Shown: positions 1 through 7,026 of the stretch, in pieces
How positions within the stretch are numbered: the stretch's first letter is position 1
How the letters are laid out: every line of letters starts with the position of its first letter
Assembly (NCBI GenBank): GCA_017474705.1
Contig: JAFVHC010000123.1
Coordinates: 1 to 12,636, forward strand
Source of the DNA: Bacillota bacterium
Lineage (GTDB): Bacteria > Bacillota > Clostridia > Lachnospirales > Bianqueaceae
Length of the DNA: 12,636 nucleotides
Reading direction: 5' to 3'
Position numbers and translations under genes: made by a program
Notes under the pieces: model-generated
Seen by the model: only the letters and a program-made list of their open reading frames with translations
Told to the model about the DNA's origin: nothing
The model's database searches: none

Positions 1-1125
1 ATATGGATTGGTATCTTTCCATTTCAGGAGGTGACCTCCATCCTGGTTCGTGATGCTTTGTATGGACGGCGGATTCAGATACAGATTCGTCTTGCCCTTC
101 GGGTCAAAGCCGCTTATATTCTTACGTTTTTCATTCAGAGCACGAACCGTGTACGTATATGTCGTATTATGCTTCAGCCCCGTATGGGTCATGGAAGTCT
201 TCTTCGTCGTACCCAGGACTCTCCAGTGAGATCCATCCTTCACGAACAGTCGATATTGATACGCACCCGCGACAGCGTTCCATGTGATCGTAGATCCCGT
301 CGTTTTATTATTGTTGATCTTGGTGATGGCCGGTGCCTCTACATAGGTACCGGAGATCCCTTTGGACGTGTAATAGCTTCGGACGTTCCCTGCCGCATCC
401 ATGGCACGGACTCTGTAGGAATACGTCTTTCCGGATGTCACATCCGTATCCGTATAGCTGGTCTTCGTGCTTGTGCCCAAGGCTTTCCATTTACCGTCTT
501 TTTTAGCGTAGATCTTATACTTGGCGGCGCCTTCGACTTTTTCCCAACTGACTTTCAGCCCTTGATATACACTTTCGACCTTGGAAAGCTCAGGGATGTC
601 AAAATATACGGCATCCCACCCCTCAGTATTGAAAGCACTGAGAAATTGTCCGTTTTTATCCAACGCACGTACTGTGTAAGTATAGGTGGTATTATTGGTA
701 AGGCCGGTGTGGGTCAAAGATGTTTCCTGCGTCGTACCGATCGTCTTCCAGGATGAACCGGATCTGCGGAACAGGCGATATTGCGCAGCTCCTTTTACCT
801 CTTTCCAGGAAATGGTGAAACCGGTCTTAGTGTTCGCAGTGATACTGCTGATCTTCGGTGCGGCAACATAAGTGATCGAAAGGCCCTCCGTATCAAAAGC
901 GCTCAGCTCCGCAGTCTCATCGGATGAAACGCAGCATACCGAGTACGTCCTCTTGGACCCGGACTCCGCGGCCGCATCCACGTAAGAGGTCTGGTCTGTG
1001 ACGGCGAGCGGTTCCCATGCATCGTCGGACCGGACCAGGACCCGGTACTTCTCCGCTCCTTCTACGGCCTTCCACGTCAGTTTCACACCCTCATAAGTAT
1101 TCTTGATGGCCGAAAGTTTCGGTGC
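1..1125 (-). repeat. Tandem ~264-bp repeats encoding Fn3-like modules
   Basis: The conserved proline that opens each module falls at residues 120, 208, 296, 383 and 471, a period of 87-88 residues (about 264 bp). Modules 2 and 4 are closely alike (both with YRLF, GTT, the THTGL turn and TTYTYTVRAL). Modules 1 and 3 share a different pattern (YEG or YQG, then W-x-x-VEGA and K-Y). This gives an alternating A-B-A-B order with a higher-order unit of about 525 bp. The copies have diverged at DNA level. Confidence 0.8.
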
Positions 1126-1479
1126 AGCCAGTTCGATCGGTCCTTCTTCCGGTGCATCCTCTTCCAACTGCTCCGTCAGTTCTTCTTCTGTTGGCTGCTC
1201 CATCGGTTCTTCTTGTTCTTCCACCGACCTGTCAGCTGGTTCTTCCTCTGTCTCCTCAGTCGGCTCCGATGGTGTTTCCTGCTCTTCTTCAGCAGATCCT
1301 GTCGGTTCCTCTTCTACAGTCTCCGAAAGCTCTTCTGCCGTCTCCTCTTGTATCGATCCATCTTCTGCCGTCTGTTCTTCGATCTGACCTGCAGATTCGT
1401 CCTCAGCGCCAAACACAGGCTGAATGGACATAGAAAGCATCATGATGATCAATAGAAAAGCCAGAAATCCCTTTTTCAT
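1..1479 (-). CDS. Secreted fibronectin type III-like repeat protein (C-terminus outside window)
   Basis: The reading frame is open from the ATG at 1479 to the window edge (493 codons, no stop). An AAGGAG site lies just upstream of the start. Residues 1-25 form a signal peptide: Lys-Lys, then a hydrophobic core, then a likely cut near V-F-G-A. Residues 26 to about 115 are a disordered acidic linker, roughly 44% Glu/Asp, with Pro, Thr and Gln, one Arg and no Lys. From about residue 118 there are beta-sandwich modules of about 88 residues with the fibronectin-III pattern: an APK/IP start, an LxW strand, a YRLF or YKIY strand, a TSxTxTGL turn and a TYTYTVRA strand. Four are complete and a fifth begins near residue 469. 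The protein is probably exported and displayed at or released from the cell surface. No enzymatic domain or anchor is visible, but either could lie in the missing C-terminus. Base composition is more AT-rich than in the neighbouring genes. Substrate or binding partner is unknown. Confidence 0.85.
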   Translation of the reverse strand, partial: MKKGFLAFLLIIMMLSMSIQPVFGAEDESAGQIEEQTAEDGSIQEETAEELSETVEEEPTGSAEEEQETPSEPTEETEEEPADRSVEEQEEPMEQPTEEELTEQLEEDAPEEGPIELAAPKLSAIKNTYEGVKLTWKAVEGAEKYRVLVRSDDAWEPLAVTDQTSYVDAAAESGSKRTYSVCCVSSDETAELSAFDTEGLSITYVAAPKISSITANTKTGFTISWKEVKGAAQYRLFRRSGSSWKTIGTTQETSLTHTGLTNNTTYTYTVRALDKNGQFLSAFNTEGWDAVYFDIPELSKVESVYQGLKVSWEKVEGAAKYKIYAKKDGKWKALGTSTKTSYTDTDVTSGKTYSYRVRAMDAAGNVRSYYTSKGISGTYVEAPAITKINNNKTTGSTITWNAVAGAYQYRLFVKDGSHWRVLGTTKKTSMTHTGLKHNTTYTYTVRALNEKRKNISGFDPKGKTNLYLNPPSIQSITNQDGGHLLKWKDTNPY

Positions 1480-1512
1480 ATTCCCGTATTTCTCCTTTTT
1501 TCGTATGGACCT

Positions 1513-1541
1513 ATTGTACCAAAACCGCATCTGTTATTCAA
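1513..1541 (-). promoter_or_regulatory. Sigma-A-type promoter of the Fn3 protein gene
   Basis: Read on the minus strand, a TTGAAT -35 box (1536-1541) and a TACAAT -10 box (1513-1518) are separated by exactly 17 bp. This lies about 34 bp upstream of the ATG at 1479 and leaves a short leader containing the AAGGAG site. It makes the Fn3 gene a transcription unit separate from the MATE operon. Confidence 0.7.
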
Positions 1542-1559
1542 TAGTCAGACGCATAACAA

Positions 1560-1588
1560 AAGAACTTGTCCTTATGGGGCAAGCTCTT
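1560..1588 (-). terminator. Hairpin terminator spanning the MATE stop codon
   Basis: On the minus strand an outer 4-bp and an inner 7-bp stem (GGGCAAG at 1577-1583 with CTTGTCC at 1565-1571, one G-U pair) are separated by one mismatch. They close a 5-nt loop that contains the TAA stop of the MATE gene (1572-1574). A T-rich run (TCTTTTGTTAT) follows. It probably ends the receiver-esterase-MATE operon. Confidence 0.55.
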
Positions 1589-2966
1589 CTTCATTTCTTG
1601 TGATATTGCGGATCCAGGTGAAGCTGCGGAAGTGCCGCACGATGAAGGGGATCTTCACGAATTCATCCAGGCAGAGGATGAAATAGACCCACAGGACCGG
1701 CAGTTTCAGGACAAAAGCCACGAACATGCCCAGCGGTACCGAGAAACACCACATGTCCAGGATGTCGCAGACCATCCCCCAACGCGTGTCGCCTCCGGCA
1801 CGGAAGCACCCGCAGATCCAACAGGTGTTGACGCCCTGTGCCCACACATAATACGAGTTGATCAGCAGCATGGTGTTCAGATAGGAAGCCGCCTGCGGTG
1901 TCAGGTTGCCGGCGAACAGAAGGAGCAGCGGCCGCACCATAAGGACCAGCCCACCTCCGACGAGACCCGCGATGGAAGTGATGCGCACCATGCGCTTGGA
2001 GTACAGTTTCGCCACCTCGATGCCCTTCTCGCTGATGGCCTTGCCCAGGATGATGGCGGTGCCGTTGGCGAAGCCGAAGCACAGGACCGTGCCCAGGTTG
2101 CGGGCGATCGCCGCCACGGAATTGGCGGCCACCGCATCACTGCCCAAATGGCCCAGGATGACCGAGTACATGGAGAAAGCCGTGCCCCAGGCCAGGTCGT
2201 TGATCATGGCCGGAGAGCCTAAGCTCAGCAGGTCCTTCGTCAGCACGCCACCCTTTTCAAACAACCGGCGCAGACGGAATTTCACGTCTTTGCTGCGGGC
2301 AGAATCGATCAGGCAGATCAGAGTCTCGATGATGCGGGCTGTCAACGTGCCCACCGCCACACCGACCAGTCCCAGCTTCGGCGCACCCAGCAGACCGAAA
2401 ATGAAGATGGCATTGATCAGGATGTTCGCGGACAGTGAGACCGCGTAGGTCACCATCGGCAGGATGACCCGCTCTTTGCTGCGGATGACCGCCAGGTACA
2501 TCGACGAGAAACCCTGCAGCAGGTAGGTAAAGGAAATGTAGCGCAGGTAGACCGCGCCTTCACGGATGATCGGCTCTTCGTTCGTGAAGATCCGCATCAG
2601 CAGGTGCGGGCAAAAGCAGGCCGGCAGGAAAAAGATGACCGAGACCAGCATGGAAAAGCGAGTCGCGATACCTAAAACGCGCTCGATCGTCCGGACGTCG
2701 TGTTTGCCCCAGTACTGGGCCACCATGATACCGGCACCAGCCACGAGACCATAATATACGCAGCTCAGGATGAACTGCACCTGATTGGCCAGGGAGGAAG
2801 CCGAGAGCGCCGTCTGGCTGACGTACCCCAGCATGAAGACGTCGGCCGAACCGACCAAGGTGTTGATCAGGTTCTGCGCCGCGATCGGCAGCGCGATCGC
2901 ACAGGCCATTTTGGTGAAGGCTTTCCGGTCCAATGCGCCGGCCGGAAGATAGGATTCTTGTTTCAT
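1572..2966 (-). CDS. MATE family multidrug/metabolite efflux transporter
   Basis: This 464-residue integral membrane protein has the usual length and twelve-helix pattern of MATE exporters, which use a Na+ or H+ gradient to expel cationic drugs or metabolites. The N-terminal half has the typical G-S-A-D-V-F-M-L-G and A-L-S-A-S-S-L-A-N-Q stretch (residues about 39-62). The C-terminal half has the family motif FRAGGDTR (388-395). A charged cytoplasmic loop around residues 220-240 separates the two bundles. The ATG at 2966 is preceded by an AAGGA site that overlaps the TAA stop of the esterase gene 7 nt upstream, so the two are co-transcribed and probably translationally coupled. The substrate cannot be read from sequence. 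The operon suggests export of something related to the esterase reaction, or plain detoxification, but this is inference. Confidence 0.93.
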   Translation of the reverse strand: MKQESYLPAGALDRKAFTKMACAIALPIAAQNLINTLVGSADVFMLGYVSQTALSASSLANQVQFILSCVYYGLVAGAGIMVAQYWGKHDVRTIERVLGIATRFSMLVSVIFFLPACFCPHLLMRIFTNEEPIIREGAVYLRYISFTYLLQGFSSMYLAVIRSKERVILPMVTYAVSLSANILINAIFIFGLLGAPKLGLVGVAVGTLTARIIETLICLIDSARSKDVKFRLRRLFEKGGVLTKDLLSLGSPAMINDLAWGTAFSMYSVILGHLGSDAVAANSVAAIARNLGTVLCFGFANGTAIILGKAISEKGIEVAKLYSKRMVRITSIAGLVGGGLVLMVRPLLLLFAGNLTPQAASYLNTMLLINSYYVWAQGVNTCWICGCFRAGGDTRWGMVCDILDMWCFSVPLGMFVAFVLKLPVLWVYFILCLDEFVKIPFIVRHFRSFTWIRNITRNEEELAP

Positions 2967-2973
2967 TGATTCC

Positions 2974-3801
2974 TTAACTGTAAATATCTTTCAGTGCAAA
3001 GAAGAAATACTGTTTGGCGTGATCCGCCGTATGGATGCCGTCCTCCTGCTCCAGATAGACGGTGTTGCCCTGCGGGCCGAAATCGAACAGATCGGATCCC
3101 TGTTCCATGACGCGCATCATCGGTGTCAGATTGGGGTAGGAGATGTCCTTCGTTCCGTCCATGGCATAAACGAAGAAATCATCCGGGCCATAGCCCTGAG
3201 ACTTGACCGCTTCTTCCAGGATGCGGACCGTCTCCTCCGGCTGTGAACCGCCGCCCTTTTCCCCTAAAGCCCAGCTGTCACCGCACATGGGCAGGAAGGT
3301 ATAGAAATAGTCCAGGCAGTACTGCAGGGCGTACCAGGTCGTAACAGAGCCCATGGAGAACCCACCGATGAAGCGTCTGTCCCGCGGAACAGCGTTACGG
3401 CCTTCGATGGCCGGGATCAGGTATTTGACCAGTTCTTCCGGGAAGGCTCTGACTGCCAGGCCGGAGCCCTGGATGCCTTTATCGGCGAAGGTCTTGGTAT
3501 AATACGTCGGTGCGACCATCAGGACCGGAGGCATCTCGCCGTTCTCGATCAAGTGGTCGATCGCGTTCTTGATATCCACGTTGTCGCCCTCGCGGCCGAA
3601 GAGGCTTTCCGCGCTGCCCCCGCCGCCATGCAGCAGATAGTAGATGTCATGCGGGACCGTCGGATCGAAATCGTAAGGCTGATACACATAGGCATGCTTG
3701 GTCTCTTCCGCGGTCTCATAGTCCACACGGACGATCTTGCCCTGCTGTTCTGCAGGCTTCGTATACTCTTCCGGGATCGGTGTCATCAATCGAGTCAGCA
3801 T
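2974..3801 (-). CDS. Putative alpha/beta-hydrolase esterase (esterase D / feruloyl esterase-like)
   Basis: The 275-residue product matches the PF00756-type putative esterase family, which includes CE1 feruloyl and acetyl-xylan esterases and related acyl hydrolases. Visible features are an oxyanion-region LLHGGGGS (residues 56-63), the nucleophile elbow G-F-S-M-G (147-151, Ser149), an acidic residue after a beta strand at Asp215 or Asp219, and a late catalytic His257 in GIHTADHAKQYF. There is no signal peptide, so it acts inside the cell. The ATG at 3801 starts 1 nt after the receiver stop codon, and its AAGGAG site lies inside the end of that gene, giving tight coupling. The MATE gene follows after 7 nt. 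The family assignment is firm; the ester substrate is not. Feruloyl, acetyl-sugar and xenobiotic esters are all possible. Confidence 0.88.
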   Translation of the reverse strand: MLTRLMTPIPEEYTKPAEQQGKIVRVDYETAEETKHAYVYQPYDFDPTVPHDIYYLLHGGGGSAESLFGREGDNVDIKNAIDHLIENGEMPPVLMVAPTYYTKTFADKGIQGSGLAVRAFPEELVKYLIPAIEGRNAVPRDRRFIGGFSMGSVTTWYALQYCLDYFYTFLPMCGDSWALGEKGGGSQPEETVRILEEAVKSQGYGPDDFFVYAMDGTKDISYPNLTPMMRVMEQGSDLFDFGPQGNTVYLEQEDGIHTADHAKQYFFFALKDIYS

Positions 3802-3802
3802 G

Positions 3803-4189
3803 TTACTTTCTCCTTATCTTTTGCAACGTCATTTGCAAGTCGTATTCCCAGTTGGAACGCTCGTCGTACCAGATCGTCGCGAACGCATCCTCTTCCACCA
3901 GGCGCGAGGTCGAGAAGACGATGACCGGGAGCTGGATCTCCTGCTCCTTCAACCTTTCGATAAAGACCCGTCCGGCTTTGAGCTCCGCAGGACCTCCTAC
4001 CAGCACGGGATAATGCATATCCGTGATGGCGGCGTCGAAAGGTGCGCCTTCCTCGATGGCTTGTTGCGCCGCGGCGATGCCTTCCTCCACGCTGCGGACC
4101 CAAAGACTGCCGCGGATCCCCATCCGTTTCAGCACGGACTGGATCTCCATGCGTTTGGAATTCGAATCATCCAACTGTAAGATCTTCAT
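3803..4189 (-). CDS. Stand-alone CheY-like receiver domain protein (atypical)
   Basis: The 128-residue product is a single response-regulator receiver domain with no output domain. Strand 1 ends in the acidic pair Asp7-Asp8 (MKILQLDD). The likely phosphoacceptor is Asp57 in ITDMHYP. Strand 4, VIVFSTS (89-95), supplies the switch Ser/Thr. The conserved Lys that normally follows strand 5 is not seen: the matching stretch reads TIWYDERSNW. Start: the ATG at 4189 has an AGAGGTG site at suitable spacing; a longer in-frame ATG at 4210 lies inside the -10 box and is rejected. It is the first gene of a three-gene operon. Finding a receiver beside an esterase and a pump rather than a histidine kinase is unusual. 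Its partner and output are unknown, and it may be a phosphorylation-independent or protein-interaction receiver. Confidence 0.75.
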   Translation of the reverse strand: MKILQLDDSNSKRMEIQSVLKRMGIRGSLWVRSVEEGIAAAQQAIEEGAPFDAAITDMHYPVLVGGPAELKAGRVFIERLKEQEIQLPVIVFSTSRLVEEDAFATIWYDERSNWEYDLQMTLQKIRRK

Positions 4190-4209
4190 AGGTTTCACCT
4201 CTGTATGCA

Positions 4210-4238
4210 AGTATATGAGAGCAGAACTCTTTTGTCAA
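4210..4238 (-). promoter_or_regulatory. Strong sigma-A promoter of the receiver-esterase-MATE operon
   Basis: On the minus strand a perfect TTGACA -35 box (4233-4238) is followed after 17 bp by TATACT (4210-4215, five of six consensus bases). Transcription would begin about 14 bp before the receiver ATG at 4189. This places it divergent from, and within about 10 bp of, the hydrolase promoter. Confidence 0.75.
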
Positions 4239-4245
4239 ATGGTCC

Positions 4246-4275
4246 TTGCTCTGAAACGTTTCAGTACAGTATAAT
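4246..4275 (+). promoter_or_regulatory. Promoter of the glycoside hydrolase gene
   Basis: A perfect TATAAT -10 box (4270-4275) is preceded after 18 bp by a weak -35 (TTGCTC, 4246-4251). The start region is followed by an ideal AGGAGG site (4293-4298) and the ATG at 4307. A weak -35 with a palindrome in the spacer fits a regulated, probably inducible, promoter. Confidence 0.65.
4251..4264. promoter_or_regulatory. Perfect 14-bp palindromic operator (LacI-family type)
   Basis: CTGAAACGTTTCAG is its own reverse complement. The central AACGTT with flanking pyrimidine/purine arms is the style of operator bound by LacI/GalR-family sugar repressors. It lies between the -35 and -10 of the hydrolase promoter, where bound protein would block RNA polymerase. 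It is also only 13 bp from the -35 of the divergent operon. TG to CA spans 12 bp, two short of the catabolite-repression cre consensus, so a specific local repressor is more likely than CcpA. No repressor gene lies in the window. Confidence 0.6.
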
Positions 4276-4306
4276 ACAGGAAGAAAAACAACAGGAGGAT
4301 TTCCCA

Positions 4307-6934
4307 ATGGCAATGACGATACGAGCCCTTTTGCAAGGCCAGGCCGAGAATCATCTGATGCCCTTCTTTTGGCAGCATGGCGAAGAAGAATCGGTCCTCA
4401 GAACGTATATGGAAAAGATCCACGAATCCGGCTGCGGCGCCGTATGTGTGGAAAGCCGCCCGCATCCGGACTTTTGCGGACCCCAGTGGTGGCATGATAT
4501 GGATATCATTCTGGATGAAGCCCGTACGCGGGGCATGCAGGTCTGGATCCTGGACGACAGCCACTTCCCCACGGGTTTTGCCAACGGCCGCGTGAAGACC
4601 GCTGCACTGGAACTGCACCGGCAGAGCATCACCGGCGCACCGCTGCACTTCGATGGTCCGGCCGCGAAAGTGAGTTTTGAGCCCTTGTCCCTGATCCCCC
4701 CGCACTATGAGCCCCAAGGTATATTTGAGAAGCTCATGGCCGGCCGCGGCGGTCAGGAAGTCACGACTTTCGACGATGATCAGGTCCTCAGGCTGACCGC
4801 GTTCTGCCCCGCCACCGGAGAAACTGTACCTATCCCCTATCAAGGCGAAGGAACCGTCACCTGGCAAAAGCCGGAAGGCAGCTGGACCGTCTGGATCATC
4901 GGCCTCACGCGCAACGCCGGTGTGCACCGCGATTATATGAACATGATGGATCCGGAAAGCTGTCATCTGCTGATCGAGGCCGTCTATGAGCCGCACTGGG
5001 CGCACTATCAGGCGGATTTCGGCACGACCATCGCCGGCTTCTTCTCTGACGAACCGGAGCTGGGCAACGGCCATCTGTTCTGGTTCGAAAACTTCCTGGG
5101 CACTGATCAGGATCTGCCCTTCTCCCGCGTCCTGCCCGGCGATCTGGAAGCCCTGCTGGGGCCAGACTGGGCTGATGAAATGTTCCTTTTATGGGAAAAC
5201 GACGCGGATCCCATCCGTACCGCCAAGGTGCGCACCGCATTTATGGATGCTGTGACCCTTCGTGTCCGCGAAAGTTTCAGCCGACAGGTCGGTGACTGGT
5301 GCCGCGATCATGGCGTGCAGTACATCGGCCATCTGGTCGAAGATGCGAACGTCCATGCCCGCACCGGCCCCAGCCTTGGCCACTATTTCCGCGGTCTGGA
5401 CGGGCAGGATATGTCCGGTATCGACGACATCGGCGGTCAGGTCCTGCCCCAGGGTGAGGATGAGCCAGCCACCGGTATGTTAGGCCGTGAACGAGACGGC
5501 ACGTTCTACCATTTCTTCCTTGGTGCGATGGGCGCCAGTGCCGCGGCGATCGAGCCCCGTAAAAAGGGCAATGCCATGTGCGAGATCTTCGGCGCTTATG
5601 GCTGGGACGAAGGCCCGCGGATGGAAAAATACCTGGCGGATCATTTCATGGTCCGCGGCATCAATTACTTCGTGCCCCACGCCTTCAGTCCCAAAGCGTT
5701 CCCGGATCCGGACTGCCCGCCCCACTTCTATGCACATGGCCACAACCCGCAGTTCAAAGCCTTTGGTGCTCTTATGCGCTACATGAACCGCGTCTGCTCT
5801 TTGATCAGCGGTGGAACACGCGTTGCAGAAGCCGCCGTCCTCTATCATGGAGACAGTGAATGGGCCGGCGATGCCATGCTGAGCCAGGTCCTGACCCGTC
5901 CGCTGTATGAAGCGCAGATCGCCTTCGACCTGATCCCCTGCGATGTGTTCGCGGAACCGGACCTGTATCATACTGCTTTGAGCACCGGTCTTTGCGTCAA
6001 TGACCGTGCTTATAAAGTGCTCCTCGTGCCCGAAGTCCGGTTCCTGCCGGCCGCTGCCGTTTCCGGCATCGCAGAGCTGCTCGAACAGGGTTATCCGGTA
6101 TGCTTCGTGAACCGTCTGCCGGAAGCTGTTTCCGAGACCGGGAAGGTATTGCCTGCTATCTTTGAGAAAGCCCGCATCATAACGGTCGATGAGATCGCTG
6201 ACGCGGCCGGCAGTGCCGAAAGGGTGCGCTTCGAGCCCGCCTGCAAAGGTCTGCGCGCTTTACACTATAAAGGCGCGGAAGAGATCTTCTATCTGGTCAA
6301 TGAAATGGCCGAACCCTGGACCGGAACCGTAACGCTGCCGCAGGATGGCTCCTACTATGCATATGATGCCTGGGAGAACCACGTGCAGACGGTCGACGTC
6401 AAAGAAGGCCGTGTCGATCTCACGATCGAACCGCTCAAGAGCATCATCCTGGTGGTCGGAACGCCAGAGGTTTCTTCCCAGCCGGCCTTGCTCGGCCAGA
6501 AGACCGAATTGACCGATTGGACCCGTTCTGTCTGCGAGAGCATCCGGTATCCGGCCTTCCGTGACGAAACGCCTGTTACTCTGCCGGACGATTACGCAAA
6601 AGAACAGCCGACTTTCTCCGGTTTCCTGCGCTATGATACGACCATTGTGCTGGACGGCGGTCCTGCTGCCCTTGTGATCGACTATGCCGACGAGGACGCG
6701 GAAGTCTTCGTCAACGACGTCAGCTTCGGCATCCAGGTCGCGCCGCCGATGTGCTTTGATATCAGCAAGGCCGTCCGTCCCGGCGAGAACCACATCCGCG
6801 TGGAAGTGGCCACAACATTGGAACGCTGGAGTGTCGAATCTATGAAAGATAATCCGTACGCGGCCTTCATGGGCGGCGTATCTGAACCCAAGACCGGTTC
6901 CGGACTGACCGGAAAGATCCATCTGCTGCAGTAG
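4307..6934 (+). CDS. Putative glycoside hydrolase, GH106 alpha-L-rhamnosidase-like
   Basis: The product is 875 residues with no signal peptide, so it is predicted to be intracellular. The N-terminal half looks like a (beta/alpha)8 sugar-hydrolase barrel: MPFFWQHGEEE (18-28), CVESRPHPDFCGP (47-59), ILDDSHFPTGFANG (81-94), FSDEPE (246-251) and YIGHLVEDAN (339-348). Glu249, Glu251 and Glu345 are reasonable candidates for the carboxylate pair, but this is inferred from position only. From about 506 to 645 there is an alpha/beta region like the beta-galactosidase trimerisation or glutamine-amidotransferase fold (VLYHGDSEW, VLLVPEVRFLPA). Residues about 768-875 form a galactose-binding-like beta domain (VFVND, ENHIRVEV). 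The start at 4307 is chosen for its AGGAGG site; the frame is open upstream to an ATG at 4205, but that lies before the promoter. It is probably induced by its sugar through the palindrome at 4251-4264. Family placement is tentative and substrate unproven. Confidence 0.75.
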   Translation: MAMTIRALLQGQAENHLMPFFWQHGEEESVLRTYMEKIHESGCGAVCVESRPHPDFCGPQWWHDMDIILDEARTRGMQVWILDDSHFPTGFANGRVKTAALELHRQSITGAPLHFDGPAAKVSFEPLSLIPPHYEPQGIFEKLMAGRGGQEVTTFDDDQVLRLTAFCPATGETVPIPYQGEGTVTWQKPEGSWTVWIIGLTRNAGVHRDYMNMMDPESCHLLIEAVYEPHWAHYQADFGTTIAGFFSDEPELGNGHLFWFENFLGTDQDLPFSRVLPGDLEALLGPDWADEMFLLWENDADPIRTAKVRTAFMDAVTLRVRESFSRQVGDWCRDHGVQYIGHLVEDANVHARTGPSLGHYFRGLDGQDMSGIDDIGGQVLPQGEDEPATGMLGRERDGTFYHFFLGAMGASAAAIEPRKKGNAMCEIFGAYGWDEGPRMEKYLADHFMVRGINYFVPHAFSPKAFPDPDCPPHFYAHGHNPQFKAFGALMRYMNRVCSLISGGTRVAEAAVLYHGDSEWAGDAMLSQVLTRPLYEAQIAFDLIPCDVFAEPDLYHTALSTGLCVNDRAYKVLLVPEVRFLPAAAVSGIAELLEQGYPVCFVNRLPEAVSETGKVLPAIFEKARIITVDEIADAAGSAERVRFEPACKGLRALHYKGAEEIFYLVNEMAEPWTGTVTLPQDGSYYAYDAWENHVQTVDVKEGRVDLTIEPLKSIILVVGTPEVSSQPALLGQKTELTDWTRSVCESIRYPAFRDETPVTLPDDYAKEQPTFSGFLRYDTTIVLDGGPAALVIDYADEDAEVFVNDVSFGIQVAPPMCFDISKAVRPGENHIRVEVATTLERWSVESMKDNPYAAFMGGVSEPKTGSGLTGKIHLLQ

Positions 6935-6942
6935 CAAATGAG

Positions 6943-6995
6943 AAAACCCGTCGAAACCTTGATCAAATCAAGTGTTTGGACGGGTTTATTCTTTT
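6943..6995 (+). terminator. Long hairpin terminator of the hydrolase gene
   Basis: AAACCCGTC (6944-6952) pairs with GACGGGTTT (6979-6987), followed inward by AAAC/GTTT and CTTGAT/ATCAAG around a CAA loop. The stem is interrupted only by single mismatches. ATTCTTTTC follows as the U-rich tail. It starts 8 nt after the hydrolase stop codon. Confidence 0.8.
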
Positions 6996-7026
6996 CAACC
7001 AAATGAACAGGCTGGATAACGGTCCG

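Noticed and set aside
31..756. 241-codon plus-strand frame over the Fn3 modules
   Set aside because: Antisense shadow of the repeat protein; no ribosome site, no domain, and the minus frame is clearly the coding one.
1103..1387. Ser-rich open frame on the plus strand
   Set aside because: It is the antisense of the Glu-rich linker of the Fn3 protein (GAA/GAG codons read backwards as TTC/CTC and shifted TCT/TCC). It has no ribosome site or family.
4251..4264. Palindrome read as a CcpA cre site
   Set aside because: The TG-to-CA span is 12 bp instead of the 14 bp of the cre consensus, so it fits a specific LacI-type operator better.
4205..4306. Upstream start for the hydrolase
   Set aside because: The extension crosses the -10 and -35 boxes and the operator; the ATG at 4307 has an ideal AGGAGG site.
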